Positions 15,851 through 25,497 of a DNA stretch of 64,000 nucleotides are shown here, piece after piece (position 1 is the first letter of the stretch; each line of letters begins with the position of its first letter). The notes under the pieces are model-generated. The model was given only the letters and a program-made list of their open reading frames with translations, did not search any database and was not told the DNA's origin. The DNA comes from CAKVON01 sp902475665 (GTDB lineage Bacteria > Actinomycetota > Coriobacteriia > Coriobacteriales > Atopobiaceae): assembly GCA_036321795.1 (NCBI GenBank), contig JAWQCY010000006.1, positions 114,271-178,270 of the forward strand, written 5' to 3'. The translations under genes and the position numbers were made by a program.

Positions 15851-17239
15851 ATGTTCTGTTCGAAGTGCGGTACCCAATTGGATGATGGGGTCAGGTTCTG
15901 CCCCAAGTGCGGCGCGCCCGTCGCCGGCGCCGATGCGTCTGGCGTTACGACTGCCGGCGTCACGACCGACACGACGACCACCGGCGTTGGTCCCGAGTCG
16001 GGCACGACGACTGGGGCCAAGGTCCGCAAGCGCAACCCGCTGGCATTCGTCGTGGCCATCCTTATCGTCATCGCCGCCGTCTGCGGTGGCGCCTACCTGG
16101 CCCTGAACCTCGTCGGTGCCGCCACGGGAGGTGGCAACCCCGTGGACAAGGTCCTTCCGCCCGCGGTCTCGGGCGCCGAGCGCGGCGAGGGCAACACGAA
16201 GGCAAACCTTGCCAACGGCGGATATGCCCTGTGCGCCGACGGCTACGACTACTTCATCAGCTACAGGAAGGGCGGCATCTGCCGCGCCAAGGTCGGTGGC
16301 GACGAGGTCGAGAAGGTCTATGGCCTCGAGAGCGATGGCACGCAGTTCGTCGGCCACCTCAACTATGACGGTGGTCGCATCTACTTCCTCGAGACGACGT
16401 ACAGCGCCGAAAGCACGGACAACGAGACATGCATCAAGTCGGTCAAGGTCGACGGCTCCGACAAGCAGACCGTCAGCAAGCTCGACACCAAGGACGGCAG
16501 CCTCCGCATCACCTACAACGGCCTCTACATCTACGACGGCACCCTGTACGTGACCGCCAGCGGTTGGGACAATGATTCCAGCTCCACCAAGGACACCCTC
16601 AGGGTCATGAGCCTCAAGGAGGACGGATCCGACGAGAAGGAGCTCCTGTCCGAGACCAGCAACCGAGGCTATATGAGCTCCATGGTTACCAAGGACAGGA
16701 TCTATTGGGTCGTCAACCCCTCCTCGAGCGACGACTCCGACACCAAGGGCACCATCTGCTCCCAGAAGCTCGACGGCTCTGACTACAAGGAGATCTACAC
16801 CAGCGGCGTTGGCTACCTGCAGCTCGAGAACATCCACGACGGTCGCATCTACCTGTGCGAGAGCTCCAGAAACTCAAGCAAGCAGGTCTGGGCCAGCATC
16901 AAGACGGATGGTTCCGATCGCAAGGAGATCTCCTCCTTCAGCAATGATGGCGGCAGCGGTTACTCCTACTCCATCGGACTTAGCGAGAAGAGCCTCTTCT
17001 TCGTGACGACCTCGGAGTACGGCGAGGTGGACAAGCTCTGGTCCCTGCCCATCGAAGGTGGAGAGAAGACCGAGGTCAAGAGTCCCGACTCCAGCCTGTA
17101 CAACCCCAACGTCTTTGACGCCGGCGACCACGTGATCGTCTTTGGCAATGGCCAGGATGTTGCCGGCATCGGAATCCAGGTCACGTCCATGAAGGCCGAC
17201 GGCTCCGACGCGCACTCCTACGTCAAGTCCTCCAACTAG
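15851..17239 (+). CDS. Membrane-anchored zinc-ribbon protein with DUF5050 beta-propeller-like domain (copy 1)
   Basis: The 462-residue product starts with a double-CxxC zinc ribbon (C3, C6, C17, C20), then a threonine-rich linker, a single membrane helix (about 64-88) and an extracytoplasmic domain of repeated blades. The blades carry the recurring signature KxDGSD (KVDGSDKQT, KEDGSDEKE, KLDGSDYKE, KTDGSDRKE, KADGSDAHS), as in DUF5050 or PQQ-like propellers. The role is unknown; the layout suggests a sensor or cell-surface binding protein. A paralogue follows 215 bp downstream with the same layout. Confidence 0.85.
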   Translation: MFCSKCGTQLDDGVRFCPKCGAPVAGADASGVTTAGVTTDTTTTGVGPESGTTTGAKVRKRNPLAFVVAILIVIAAVCGGAYLALNLVGAATGGGNPVDKVLPPAVSGAERGEGNTKANLANGGYALCADGYDYFISYRKGGICRAKVGGDEVEKVYGLESDGTQFVGHLNYDGGRIYFLETTYSAESTDNETCIKSVKVDGSDKQTVSKLDTKDGSLRITYNGLYIYDGTLYVTASGWDNDSSSTKDTLRVMSLKEDGSDEKELLSETSNRGYMSSMVTKDRIYWVVNPSSSDDSDTKGTICSQKLDGSDYKEIYTSGVGYLQLENIHDGRIYLCESSRNSSKQVWASIKTDGSDRKEISSFSNDGGSGYSYSIGLSEKSLFFVTTSEYGEVDKLWSLPIEGGEKTEVKSPDSSLYNPNVFDAGDHVIVFGNGQDVAGIGIQVTSMKADGSDAHSYVKSSN

Positions 17240-17275
17240 CGCATTGCCTCGTCATTCCAGCCAACACGTCGATTC

Positions 17276-17310
17276 GAAGGGCGCGCCTGCTTGCGGGCGC
17301 GCCCTTCGTG
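17276..17310 (+). terminator. Hairpin after the first zinc-ribbon/DUF5050 gene
   Basis: GAAGGGCGCGCC (17276-17287) pairs perfectly with GGCGCGCCCTTC (17296-17307). The T-tract is weak (GTGGGATTT), so termination may be partial. Confidence 0.65.
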
Positions 17311-17453
17311 GGATTTCCCGGGCCTTCGGCCCGCGTGTGGGCTTACCCCCGGGATACACTTTTTGCTAGGTAGCGTCGCCGCTCGCGCCGATTGGGCGCC
17401 TCTCGCCCCGATGGCCCTTCTCGGCAGCGACCGGCCCGTCGAGGGGAGCGAGC

Positions 17454-18851
17454 ATGTTCTGTCCCGAATGTGGCACCCGCCTGAACGACGGGGCCAGGTT
17501 CTGCCCCAACTGCGGAGCGTCCGTCACGTCCGAGCCCGCGCCTGCCCCAGCGCCCTTCTCGCCTGTGGGCCCGCCGTCACCCCAGGCGCCCGTCGCGCCT
17601 CCGACCCCTCCCGTCACGCCAGGCGCGGGTGGTTCCAACAAGCCCCACAAGCGCAACGTGGCGGCGATCGTCGCGGCGGTCCTGGTGGCCGCGCTGGCGA
17701 TTGGCGGCGGCATCTACCTGGCCATGGGCCTTTTCGCTGGCTCGGATGTCCCGAGCACCCCAGGCAAGGAGGTCCTGCCGACCACGCCCGCCGAGGCAAA
17801 GCACACCCAGGGCAACACCGTCGGCAACATCGTCCATGGCGGCGAGGCGCTCTTTGCCGACGACTACGACTACTTCTTCAGCTCCGCCGAGGACGCCGTC
17901 TGCCGCGTCAAGTCCGGCACGTCCGACGTCGAGAAGGTCTTCGAGGTCGATGGCAGCTCTGGCCTGCAGTACGTATGCGGCCTCAACTACGACGACGGAT
18001 GCCTGTACTTCATCAGGGGGACGTGGGGGAGCGACTACGCCACCACCAAGACCGAGGTCATGTCCGTCAAGGTCGACGGCTCTGATGCCAAGGTCGTCTG
18101 CGAGCTCGAGTCCGAGGGCGACAAGATGTCCTACAGCGCCAACGGCCTCTACCTCTACGACGGCAAGCTCTACGTGGTGGAGAACTCGTACGCCTCCGAG
18201 GTCAACGACAACAGGGCTGGCTTCAGGGTCACCCGCTACGACGAGGACGGCTCCAACAAGCAGGTCGTGGCCGAACAGGTCAGCTCCGACGAGTACCTGT
18301 CGCCCGTCGTCTCGCGTGACAGGGTCTACTGGAGCCGCAACCCGGCGACCAACGGCGGCGTGGTCCACGAGGGGACCCTCTGCTCGCAGAAGCACGATGG
18401 CTCCGACTACAGGGAGTTCTACACGAGTGAGGTTGGCGGGGTCAGCATCGACGACCTGCGCGGCGACACCCTCTTCGTCAACGAGAGCTCGGGCAGCTCC
18501 AACCCCCACATCTACGCCACCGTCAAGACCGACGGGTCCGACCGCACCGAGATCCTGGCAACCGACTTCTCCGCGGACGGCGGCATGTACGAGGTGGGCT
18601 CTGCCGAGAAGTGCCGCTTCTACGCCAGGTTCGCGTCAGACGACGTCAGCACCGAGTTCTTCTCTGCACCCGTCGCCGGCGGAGACCTGACCAAGGTCGA
18701 CCTTCCGCTCGAGGACCCCTTCAACGTCACCGTGTTCGAGGCGGGAGACCACGTGATCGTCTTGTCCAACGGGCAGGACATCAGTGGCATCGGCATGCAG
18801 GTGGGCGTCATGAAGCCCGACGGCTCCGACGTGCGCACCTACGTCAGGTAG
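17454..18851 (+). CDS. Membrane-anchored zinc-ribbon protein with DUF5050 beta-propeller-like domain (copy 2)
   Basis: The 465-residue paralogue of the preceding gene keeps the zinc ribbon (MFCPECGTRLNDGARFCPNC), a proline-rich linker (about 25-60), a membrane helix (about 68-92) and the same KxDGSD blade repeats (KVDGSDAKV, KHDGSDYRE, KTDGSDRTE, KPDGSDVRT). The C-terminal segment NGQDISGIGMQVGVMKPDGS parallels NGQDVAGIGIQVTSMKADGS in copy 1, so the pair arose by tandem duplication. A CTTCTCGGCAG motif lies 27 bp before the start. Confidence 0.85.
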   Translation: MFCPECGTRLNDGARFCPNCGASVTSEPAPAPAPFSPVGPPSPQAPVAPPTPPVTPGAGGSNKPHKRNVAAIVAAVLVAALAIGGGIYLAMGLFAGSDVPSTPGKEVLPTTPAEAKHTQGNTVGNIVHGGEALFADDYDYFFSSAEDAVCRVKSGTSDVEKVFEVDGSSGLQYVCGLNYDDGCLYFIRGTWGSDYATTKTEVMSVKVDGSDAKVVCELESEGDKMSYSANGLYLYDGKLYVVENSYASEVNDNRAGFRVTRYDEDGSNKQVVAEQVSSDEYLSPVVSRDRVYWSRNPATNGGVVHEGTLCSQKHDGSDYREFYTSEVGGVSIDDLRGDTLFVNESSGSSNPHIYATVKTDGSDRTEILATDFSADGGMYEVGSAEKCRFYARFASDDVSTEFFSAPVAGGDLTKVDLPLEDPFNVTVFEAGDHVIVLSNGQDISGIGMQVGVMKPDGSDVRTYVR

Positions 18852-18868
18852 CCCGCCGTGCCGTCGCC

Positions 18869-19711
18869 CTAGGCCAGCAGTCGGTCGAGGGCGACGGCGA
18901 TTCCGTCCTCGTTGTTGGAGAGCGTGACCATCTGGGCCGCGGCCTTGGTCTCGTCGACGGCGTTGGCCATGGCGACGCCGGTGCCGGCCCATTCCAGCAT
19001 GGCGCGGTCGTTCTGGCCGTCGCCGAAGGCGACGACGTCGGCAGCTTCGATGCCCAGCTTGGGCAGGGCGCCGGCGAGCGCGTGCGACTTGTTGATGTCG
19101 GGCGCGTTGAACTCGAAGTACCAGTCGGCCGTGAACATGCCCGACAGGGTGTCGCGGAACGGCTCGTACATCCCCTCCCAATTGGCCTCGAGGTAGGCGG
19201 GGTCGCCCGAGGTCAGAAGCTTGTCGACGTTCATGCTCCTCGCGACGTCGGCGAGGTCGGCGACCTCCTCGACGAGCATGCCGCAGCAGTCGCGCTCGTA
19301 CTTGACGACGTTCATCCGGCTGCCGTCGCGCAGCGTGAGCATGCAGCGGTAGGCGTCCTCGATGTAGAGCTTTCTGCCCTGCGTGATCCAGGGGATGACG
19401 TCGAAGCCGCGCAGGTGGTCGATCAGGCGAACGACCTCGTCGGTGGGCATGGGCTGCTCGTAGAGGACCTCGTCGGTCTGTGCGTCGATCACGCACGCGC
19501 CGTTGAAGCAGACGAGAAGACCGTCGTGGGTGTCGAGCTCAAGCTCGTGCGCGAGGGCCTTGAGCCCCTGGGCGGGGCGGCCCGACGCCAAAAGCAGGCG
19601 GATGCCCTCGCGCTGCGCCTGCAGCAGGCGCTCGCGCGTGCGCGGCGTGATGACCTTCTCGTCGTTGGTGAGCGTGCCGTCGATGTCCATCGCGATGGCT
19701 TTGATGGCCAT
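18869..19711 (-). CDS. Cof-type HAD-superfamily phosphatase
   Basis: The 280-residue product has the HAD catalytic motif DIDGTLT (D9 nucleophile, D11 acid/base), motif II LLLASGRP, motif III lysine in NKSHAL and motif IV VVAFGDGQNDRAML. The large C2-type cap marks the Cof/YidA group, which dephosphorylates sugar phosphates and cofactor phosphates such as flavin or pyridoxal intermediates. The ATG at 19711 follows GGGAGGAC. It converges on the second DUF5050 gene, 17 bp apart. The precise substrate is not predictable. Confidence 0.92.
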   Translation of the reverse strand: MAIKAIAMDIDGTLTNDEKVITPRTRERLLQAQREGIRLLLASGRPAQGLKALAHELELDTHDGLLVCFNGACVIDAQTDEVLYEQPMPTDEVVRLIDHLRGFDVIPWITQGRKLYIEDAYRCMLTLRDGSRMNVVKYERDCCGMLVEEVADLADVARSMNVDKLLTSGDPAYLEANWEGMYEPFRDTLSGMFTADWYFEFNAPDINKSHALAGALPKLGIEAADVVAFGDGQNDRAMLEWAGTGVAMANAVDETKAAAQMVTLSNNEDGIAVALDRLLA

Positions 19712-19960
19712 GGGTCCTCCCGAGCAAACAAGTCGTTCAATATTTCGTACCAGTAGTTTGTCACAGCGCCGGCGTCCCGCGACACGCGCCCGCACAAAAT
19801 GCGAACGGTTTGCATACGATTGGCGGCGTTGCTGGCCCCGATGCGCGCGCCTGCCGTTGTGACGTGCGGCGGCGCGCGCGGAGGGGCTACCCTGACATAG
19901 GTCCGTCGCGCCCGCGCGTCAGGCGGGCGACACCGACACCGAACACCGAAAGGAACGACC

Positions 19961-21238
19961 ATGGTCGACCACATTGCCCTTCTCAAGCGCGAGGTCGTGC
20001 CCGCGCAGGGCTGCACCGAGCCCATCGCGGTGGCCTTTGCTGCCTCCCTCGCCGCCGAGCAGCTCCCCGCGGCCCCGCTGACGATCGAGCTCAGCCTGTC
20101 GGCCAACATCATCAAGAACGCCCTCGGCGTCGGCATCCCGGGCACGGGCATGGTCGGCATCGAGATCGCCGCCGCGCTCGGCGCGGTCGTGCGCAACTCC
20201 GCCAGCAGGCTCGAGGTCCTCAAGGGCTTCTCGTCCGAGCAGCTCGAGCAGGCCAAGGCCCTTGTGGCGCAGGGCGCCGTCGTCGTGTCGCAGAACCCCA
20301 CGCCCGAGCAGCTCTACATCGACGCGCGCCTGGTTACCGCCGACGGCCACGTCGCGCGCGTGGTGGTCTGCCGCGACCACACCAACGTCGTCCGTGTCGA
20401 GAAGGACGGCGAGGTCGTGCTGGACAAGCCGCTCTCGCTGGCCGACACGTCCGCCTCGGGCGGCACCGGCCTCACCGTCGACAACATCTACGAGTTCGCG
20501 ACCACGGTCCCCTTCGACGACATCGCCTTTTTGCTGGAGGCCGTGGAGATGAACTCCGCCGTCAGCGCCGAGGGCCTCGCGCACGACTACGGCCTGGAGG
20601 TCGGCAAGCGCATGGGCCAGGGCAGCTCCGCCCGCGGCCAGCTCCTGAACAACATGGCGCTGCGCCTGATCGCGGCCACGGCCGCCGCCAGCGACGCGCG
20701 CATGGGCGGCTGCACGATGAGCGTCATGACCTGCGCCGGCAGTGGCAACCAGGGCCTGGCCAGCTCCCTGCCGGTGATCGAGCTCGCGCACGTCCTGGGC
20801 TCCAGCGACGAGGACCTCGCCCGCGCGCTGGCCATCTCGTTCCTTCTGGTCATCCACATCAAGGAGTACATGGGTCGCCTGTCGCCCCTGTGCGGCAGCG
20901 GCATCGCCGGTGGCACCGGCGCGTGCTGCGGCATGACCTACCTGCAGGGCGGAAATCTCCCCGAGGTCAAGTGCGCCATCAACAACATGCTGGCCACGCT
21001 GCAGGGCATGATCTGCGACGGCGCCAAGGCGACCTGCGCCCTCAAGATCGCCGCGGGCACCAACGCCGCCATCATGTCGAGCACGCTGGCGCTGGCAGAC
21101 ATCCAGCCCTCCAGCATGGACGGCATCGTGTTTGCCGACGCCGAGCAGACCATCGAGCACACGGGCAAGCTCGTGAGCGAGGGCTTTGCCACGACCGACG
21201 AGGCCATCCTGTCGATCATGCTCGCCAAGCAGCTGTAG
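19961..21238 (+). CDS. cyuA: L-cysteine desulfidase, UPF0597 (serine dehydratase alpha-like)
   Basis: The 425-residue product matches the UPF0597/CyuA family, which degrades cysteine to pyruvate, ammonia and sulfide using an oxygen-sensitive [4Fe-4S] cluster. Seen here are GCTEPIAVAFAA near the N-terminus (C18), GGCTMSVMTCAGSGNQG, and the late cysteine-rich CGSGIAGGTGACCGMTYLQG. AAAGGA precedes the ATG. It is monocistronic, without the CyuP transporter that accompanies it in enterobacteria; the next gene is an unrelated-looking MFS transporter. The enzyme suits an anaerobe that catabolises amino acids. Confidence 0.88.
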   Translation: MVDHIALLKREVVPAQGCTEPIAVAFAASLAAEQLPAAPLTIELSLSANIIKNALGVGIPGTGMVGIEIAAALGAVVRNSASRLEVLKGFSSEQLEQAKALVAQGAVVVSQNPTPEQLYIDARLVTADGHVARVVVCRDHTNVVRVEKDGEVVLDKPLSLADTSASGGTGLTVDNIYEFATTVPFDDIAFLLEAVEMNSAVSAEGLAHDYGLEVGKRMGQGSSARGQLLNNMALRLIAATAAASDARMGGCTMSVMTCAGSGNQGLASSLPVIELAHVLGSSDEDLARALAISFLLVIHIKEYMGRLSPLCGSGIAGGTGACCGMTYLQGGNLPEVKCAINNMLATLQGMICDGAKATCALKIAAGTNAAIMSSTLALADIQPSSMDGIVFADAEQTIEHTGKLVSEGFATTDEAILSIMLAKQL

Positions 21239-21394
21239 CCGCAGGAGCGGTACGCAATCAGCCGACCGACTCCGCCGACGATCGCCGTCGCCGGCCATGG
21301 TGTTAACAACCGAGCCTGCCTGCCGGCACGGCGTGGGTCATGGGCCCGCGCCGTGCCATACTGTTTCGGGAATGCCCCCTTAGGAGTCGTCCCC

Positions 21395-22654
21395 ATGAAT
21401 GTGTTCTCCACCCCGACGCGGCGGATCGTCGCGATCGAGTTCCTGCTGATGTTCGCGCTGCAGTCCGTCTACTTCGTCGGCGTCATCGGCAGCGCCACTT
21501 ACACGCTGCATGCCGGCGCCGCCGACGTGGCGCTCATAACCCTGTCCCTCAACGCATGCCTGGTCGCGGGCAACGCCGTCGCTGGTCCCGTCATCGACAC
21601 GATCGGTCCCAGGCGCACGCTTCTGGGCGTGTTCGCCCTGTGCGCGCTGTCGGGCGTCGCGGCCTGGCTTTTGCCGATGGGCTTCGCGCTGCTGTACTTC
21701 TCGTCCATGACCAACGGCCTGCTGTTTGGCGTGGGCACCACCGCCATCGACGCCTACCCGAGGTTCTTCTCGGCAGACGCAGGCGAGCTCGCGCGCATGA
21801 ACGGCCTCAACCAGGTCGCGGTGGGCGCGGCGGTAATCGCGGGTCCCGCCCTGGCGGGATGGATCACCACCTGGGCGCCCACGCAGGCCGTCTTCGTGCT
21901 GTTGGCGGTGACGCCCCTGCCCGCGATCGCGCTGACGTGGGCCACCCGCGAGCAGCTGACCACCGCCGAGGCAGACGGTCGCGGCGAGAACGAGCATTCC
22001 GCCGAGCGTGCCGCCGAGCGTGCTGCCGACCATCACGCCGCCCGCGAAACCGTGGACGAGAAGGGCGCCGCTCTCGCGACCGTTGTCGAGGGAGTCCGCA
22101 TCGTCTTTTGCGACGACGGGCTGCGCACCCTTTTCCTGATCGGGTTCTTTGGGTTTTTCGCCTACGGCGCGTTCGACTCGCTCGAGTCGCTGTTCTATCG
22201 TGACGTCCTGCGCGTGGGCACCGGCTGGATGGGTTGGCTGTCGGCCGTGAGCGGCATCGGTGGCATGCTTGGCTCGATGCTCGTCCTCAAGATCCCGAAG
22301 GAGCACTTCTCGCTGAGGCTTCTGGCGGCGATTCTGGTTCTGGTCGGCGTGGGCTCGATGCTGTACACCGGCACGCCGTTCGTGCTGGTTGCCGCCGTGG
22401 GCCAGGTTGTCACGGGCATCGGCTTCGGGGCCCTGGCGCCCGTGCGCACCACGCTCACGCAGAGGCGAAGCGACCCCACCAACATCGGCCGCGTGACCTC
22501 GGTCATGCGCGTGGGCATGAACTCGGCGGGCGTGCTGCCGCTTCTGGCCGCACCTGCCCTCGCGCTCGCGTTCGGCGTGCAGGCGGTGCTGCTTGGCGCG
22601 TCGACCTTCGCGGCCCTGGTGGGCGTCTGGTACCTCGTTCGCGTGCGGTTATAG
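21395..22654 (+). CDS. Major facilitator superfamily transporter
   Basis: The 419-residue product has twelve hydrophobic segments in two sets of six, separated by a charged loop at about 190-225 (EADGRGENEHSAERAAERAA). The first half carries a DxxGPRR-type loop (DTIGPRRTLLG), matching MFS motif A. The ATG at 21395 has TAGGAG upstream and is preferred over 21353. Substrate unknown; a drug or metabolite exporter is the usual annotation for this layout. Confidence 0.88.
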   Translation: MNVFSTPTRRIVAIEFLLMFALQSVYFVGVIGSATYTLHAGAADVALITLSLNACLVAGNAVAGPVIDTIGPRRTLLGVFALCALSGVAAWLLPMGFALLYFSSMTNGLLFGVGTTAIDAYPRFFSADAGELARMNGLNQVAVGAAVIAGPALAGWITTWAPTQAVFVLLAVTPLPAIALTWATREQLTTAEADGRGENEHSAERAAERAADHHAARETVDEKGAALATVVEGVRIVFCDDGLRTLFLIGFFGFFAYGAFDSLESLFYRDVLRVGTGWMGWLSAVSGIGGMLGSMLVLKIPKEHFSLRLLAAILVLVGVGSMLYTGTPFVLVAAVGQVVTGIGFGALAPVRTTLTQRRSDPTNIGRVTSVMRVGMNSAGVLPLLAAPALALAFGVQAVLLGASTFAALVGVWYLVRVRL

Positions 22655-22724
22655 GTCTGTCAGCCCTGTCGGATTGTCGTATGGTTGTGGCCGTCCGACA
22701 GGCGGTTTGTTGGTTGGGAGTCAG

Positions 22725-23603
22725 ATGGGCGACTGTGCCTTCAAAAAGTCGCACCTCAGGGTGCTTGCGTGCGCGCTGGTGGCGTGCCTTGTCGCAGGGT
22801 CGTTTTTCGACCTGGCGATCTCGACGGCCGTCTTCGACCCGAGTGCGCCGTTCGGCAGGTTCGTCGAGGCGTTCGGCTTCGCGCCCGCCCTGGTGCTGGT
22901 GAGCGTCGTGGGCGTGACGCTTCTGCGTTGCGTCGATCGCGGCAGACGTCGCAGCTATGGTTGGGGGGCGCTCGCCATCGTGTGCCTCGTGGTCGTGGTG
23001 GCGCTTCTCGTGGGGACGTCAGACACCTACGAGTACTCGCCGCAGGCGACGGCGGTCACCGTGGCGGGAATCGTCGTGGTCAACGTCCTCGTGCTGCGCG
23101 CCACGCGTGGGGCCGCCCGCCCCGACATGGCGCGTTGGGCGCTGTTTGCCCTGCTGGCGCTCGTCACCCAGGAGATCCTGGTCAACGGCGTGATCAAGCT
23201 CGCGTGGCCCCGCCCGCGCATGCGCGGCATCGCCGTCGTGCCCGAGCTATCCTTCCAGCCCTGGTGGGACGGCGGCGTCGAGGGCCGTCTGGAGCTGATA
23301 ACCCAGGGTGTCGACAAGGACCTGTTCAAGTCGTTCCCCAGCGGCCACACCGCGGCGGCTGCCAGCCTGCTCGCGCTCGCGGCGCTGCCCTTCTCGGGCG
23401 CGCACGCCGAGCGCTCCCGCACCGTCGTCTTCTGGTGCGCGGTGGCCTACACCGTGCTCGTCGCCTCGGCCCGAATCCTGGCGGGCGCGCACTTCCTCAC
23501 GGACGTCACCTGTGGTTTTGCCGTGCAGGTCCTCATGCTGTTGGCGGCGGATGCCCTCGTCTTGCGCCATGGCGCCCCCAAGAACGACTCCCGCGAGCCC
23601 TAG
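22725..23603 (+). CDS. PAP2-family membrane phosphatase
   Basis: The 292-residue protein has about six membrane helices and the acid-phosphatase motifs KLAWPRPRM (KxxxxxxRP-like), FKSFPSGHTAAA (PSGH) and RILAGAHFLTDV (RxxxxxHxxxD). It probably dephosphorylates an undecaprenyl or phosphatidyl lipid at the membrane. The ATG at 22725 follows GGGAG. A 9-bp inverted repeat (22665-22673 and 22694-22702) lies between the MFS stop and this start and may be a terminator or operator. Confidence 0.88.
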   Translation: MGDCAFKKSHLRVLACALVACLVAGSFFDLAISTAVFDPSAPFGRFVEAFGFAPALVLVSVVGVTLLRCVDRGRRRSYGWGALAIVCLVVVVALLVGTSDTYEYSPQATAVTVAGIVVVNVLVLRATRGAARPDMARWALFALLALVTQEILVNGVIKLAWPRPRMRGIAVVPELSFQPWWDGGVEGRLELITQGVDKDLFKSFPSGHTAAAASLLALAALPFSGAHAERSRTVVFWCAVAYTVLVASARILAGAHFLTDVTCGFAVQVLMLLAADALVLRHGAPKNDSREP

Positions 23604-23730
23604 GCCCGTGGCGTGGGCATGTCCCGCGGGGCTACAATAAAGAGTTGTTCGCGCGCCCTTCGACCTCGCCGTACTTCTCGGCAGGCGAACCTCTCGAGAC
23701 GGGCGCAATGGCACGGAAAGGGAAACGAGC

Positions 23731-25344
23731 TTGGCCAGTCTCACAGATCAGATCAAGTCGCGTCGCACGTTCGCGATCATCTCGCACCCCGACGCGGGTA
23801 AGACCACCCTCACCGAGAAGCTCCTGCTGTACACGGGCAGCATCCAGACCGCGGGCTCGGTCAAGGGCAAGTCCAGCTCCAAACACGCCGTGTCCGACTG
23901 GATGGACATCGAGAAGGAGCGTGGCATCTCGGTCACCTCGTCGGTGTTGCAGTTCACCTACGACGGTTGTTGCGTCAACATCCTGGACACCCCTGGCCAC
24001 CAGGACTTCTCCGAGGACACCTACCGCACGCTGATGGCCGCCGACGCCGCGGTCATGGTCATCGACGGCGCCAAGGGCGTCGAGGCCCAGACCAAGAAGC
24101 TCTTCAAGGTCTGCACGCTGCGCCACATCCCCATCTTCACCTTCGTGAACAAGCTCGACCACGACGCGCGCGACCCCTTCGAGCTGATGGAGGAGATCGA
24201 GAGCGTCCTGGGCATCAACACCTACCCCATGAACTGGCCGATCGGAAGCGGCCGTAACTTCCGCGGCGTGTTCGACCGCCAGACCCGTCGCGTGCTCGCC
24301 TTCGAGGGCGAGGGTCGCGCCAACGCCACCAAGAAGGTCGCCGAGATCGAGGCCGAGCTGGGCGACCCCGCGATGGACGAGCTCATCGGCGAGGAGAACC
24401 ACCGCACGCTGATGGACGACATCGAGCTTCTGGACGGCGCGGGCGACGAGCTCGACCTGGACGCCGTCGCCTGCGGCAAGCTGTCGCCGGCGTTCTTTGG
24501 CTCGGCTCTCACCAACTTTGGCGTGGAGCCCTTTCTCAAGGAGTTCCTGCGCCTGGCCCCGTCGCCGCGCGCCTACAACGACTGTCTGACCGGCGAGTCC
24601 GTCGCGCCCGACCGCGACGACTTCTCGGGCTTCGTCTTCAAGATCCAGGCCAACATGGACAAGAACCACCGCGACCGCATCGCCTTCGTGCGCATCTGCT
24701 CCGGCAAGTTCGAGCGTGGCATGACGGCGCGCCACGTCCAGGGCGAGCGCAACCTCAAGCTGGCCACGGGCACCTCGATGATGGCCGACGACCGCGCGAT
24801 CGTGGACGAGGCCTACGCCGGCGACATCGTCGGCCTGTTCGACCCGGGCATCTTCTCGATCGGCGACACCGTCTGCACGGGCAAGACCCCGGTGCGCTTC
24901 GCGGGCATCCCCACGTTCGCGCCCGAGCACTTCGCCAAGATCTCGCAGGTGGACACCCTCAAGCGCAAGCAGTTCGTCAAGGGCATGGAGGAGCTCGCCC
25001 AGGAGGGCGCAGTCCAGATCTTCCGCGAGCTGGGCGCCGGCATGGAGTCGGTCATTGTCGGCGTGGTCGGCGTCCTGCAGTTCGAGGTCCTCGAGCAGCG
25101 CCTGGAGAGCGAGTACCACGTCAAGGTCTACCGCCAGGCCCTGCCCTACAACGAGATCCGTTGGATCGAGGGTCAGATGGACGAGAAGGACGTCCGCTCG
25201 CTGAGTCTCACGCGTGACACCCTGCGCGTCGAGGACATGCGTGGCGGCAAGCTCTTGCTGTTCACGAGCCCGTGGAACCTCGACTGGGCGGTCGAGCACA
25301 ACCCCGACCTGCACCTCTCCGAGTTCGGAAACGTCAACTTCTAG
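23731..25344 (+). CDS. prfC: Peptide chain release factor 3
   Basis: The 537-residue translational GTPase recycles release factors RF1/RF2 after termination. The GTP-binding elements are SHPDAGKTTLTEK (G1), EKERGISVTSS (G2), LDTPGHQDF (G3) and FVNKLDHD (G4). The length and the C-terminal domain VLQFEVLEQRLESEYHV fit RF3 rather than EF-G or TetM. Translation appears to start at TTG 23731, preceded by AAAGGGA; the nearby ATG at 23708 is out of frame. A CTTCTCGGCAG motif lies 57 bp upstream of the start. Confidence 0.95.
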   Translation: MASLTDQIKSRRTFAIISHPDAGKTTLTEKLLLYTGSIQTAGSVKGKSSSKHAVSDWMDIEKERGISVTSSVLQFTYDGCCVNILDTPGHQDFSEDTYRTLMAADAAVMVIDGAKGVEAQTKKLFKVCTLRHIPIFTFVNKLDHDARDPFELMEEIESVLGINTYPMNWPIGSGRNFRGVFDRQTRRVLAFEGEGRANATKKVAEIEAELGDPAMDELIGEENHRTLMDDIELLDGAGDELDLDAVACGKLSPAFFGSALTNFGVEPFLKEFLRLAPSPRAYNDCLTGESVAPDRDDFSGFVFKIQANMDKNHRDRIAFVRICSGKFERGMTARHVQGERNLKLATGTSMMADDRAIVDEAYAGDIVGLFDPGIFSIGDTVCTGKTPVRFAGIPTFAPEHFAKISQVDTLKRKQFVKGMEELAQEGAVQIFRELGAGMESVIVGVVGVLQFEVLEQRLESEYHVKVYRQALPYNEIRWIEGQMDEKDVRSLSLTRDTLRVEDMRGGKLLLFTSPWNLDWAVEHNPDLHLSEFGNVNF

Positions 25345-25420
25345 ACGCTTCGACCGGCTGCCTCGCGGTCCTTCTCGGCAGGTTTGCCGACGTGGTCGCC
25401 CAGTTGCATACCGCACGCAA

Positions 25421-25455
25421 AAGGGAGCGCGCCCTCGGGCACGCTCCCTTGTTCG
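25421..25455. terminator. Bidirectional terminator between prfC and mntP
   Basis: AAGGGAGCGCGCC (25421-25433) pairs with GGCACGCTCCCTT (25438-25450) with one wobble and a CTCG loop. It serves two convergent genes; T-rich sequence is weak on both sides. Confidence 0.8.
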
Positions 25456-25497
25456 TATCGCGTCGGACTCCTGTTGGGCGTCGTTTGATGCGGGTGG

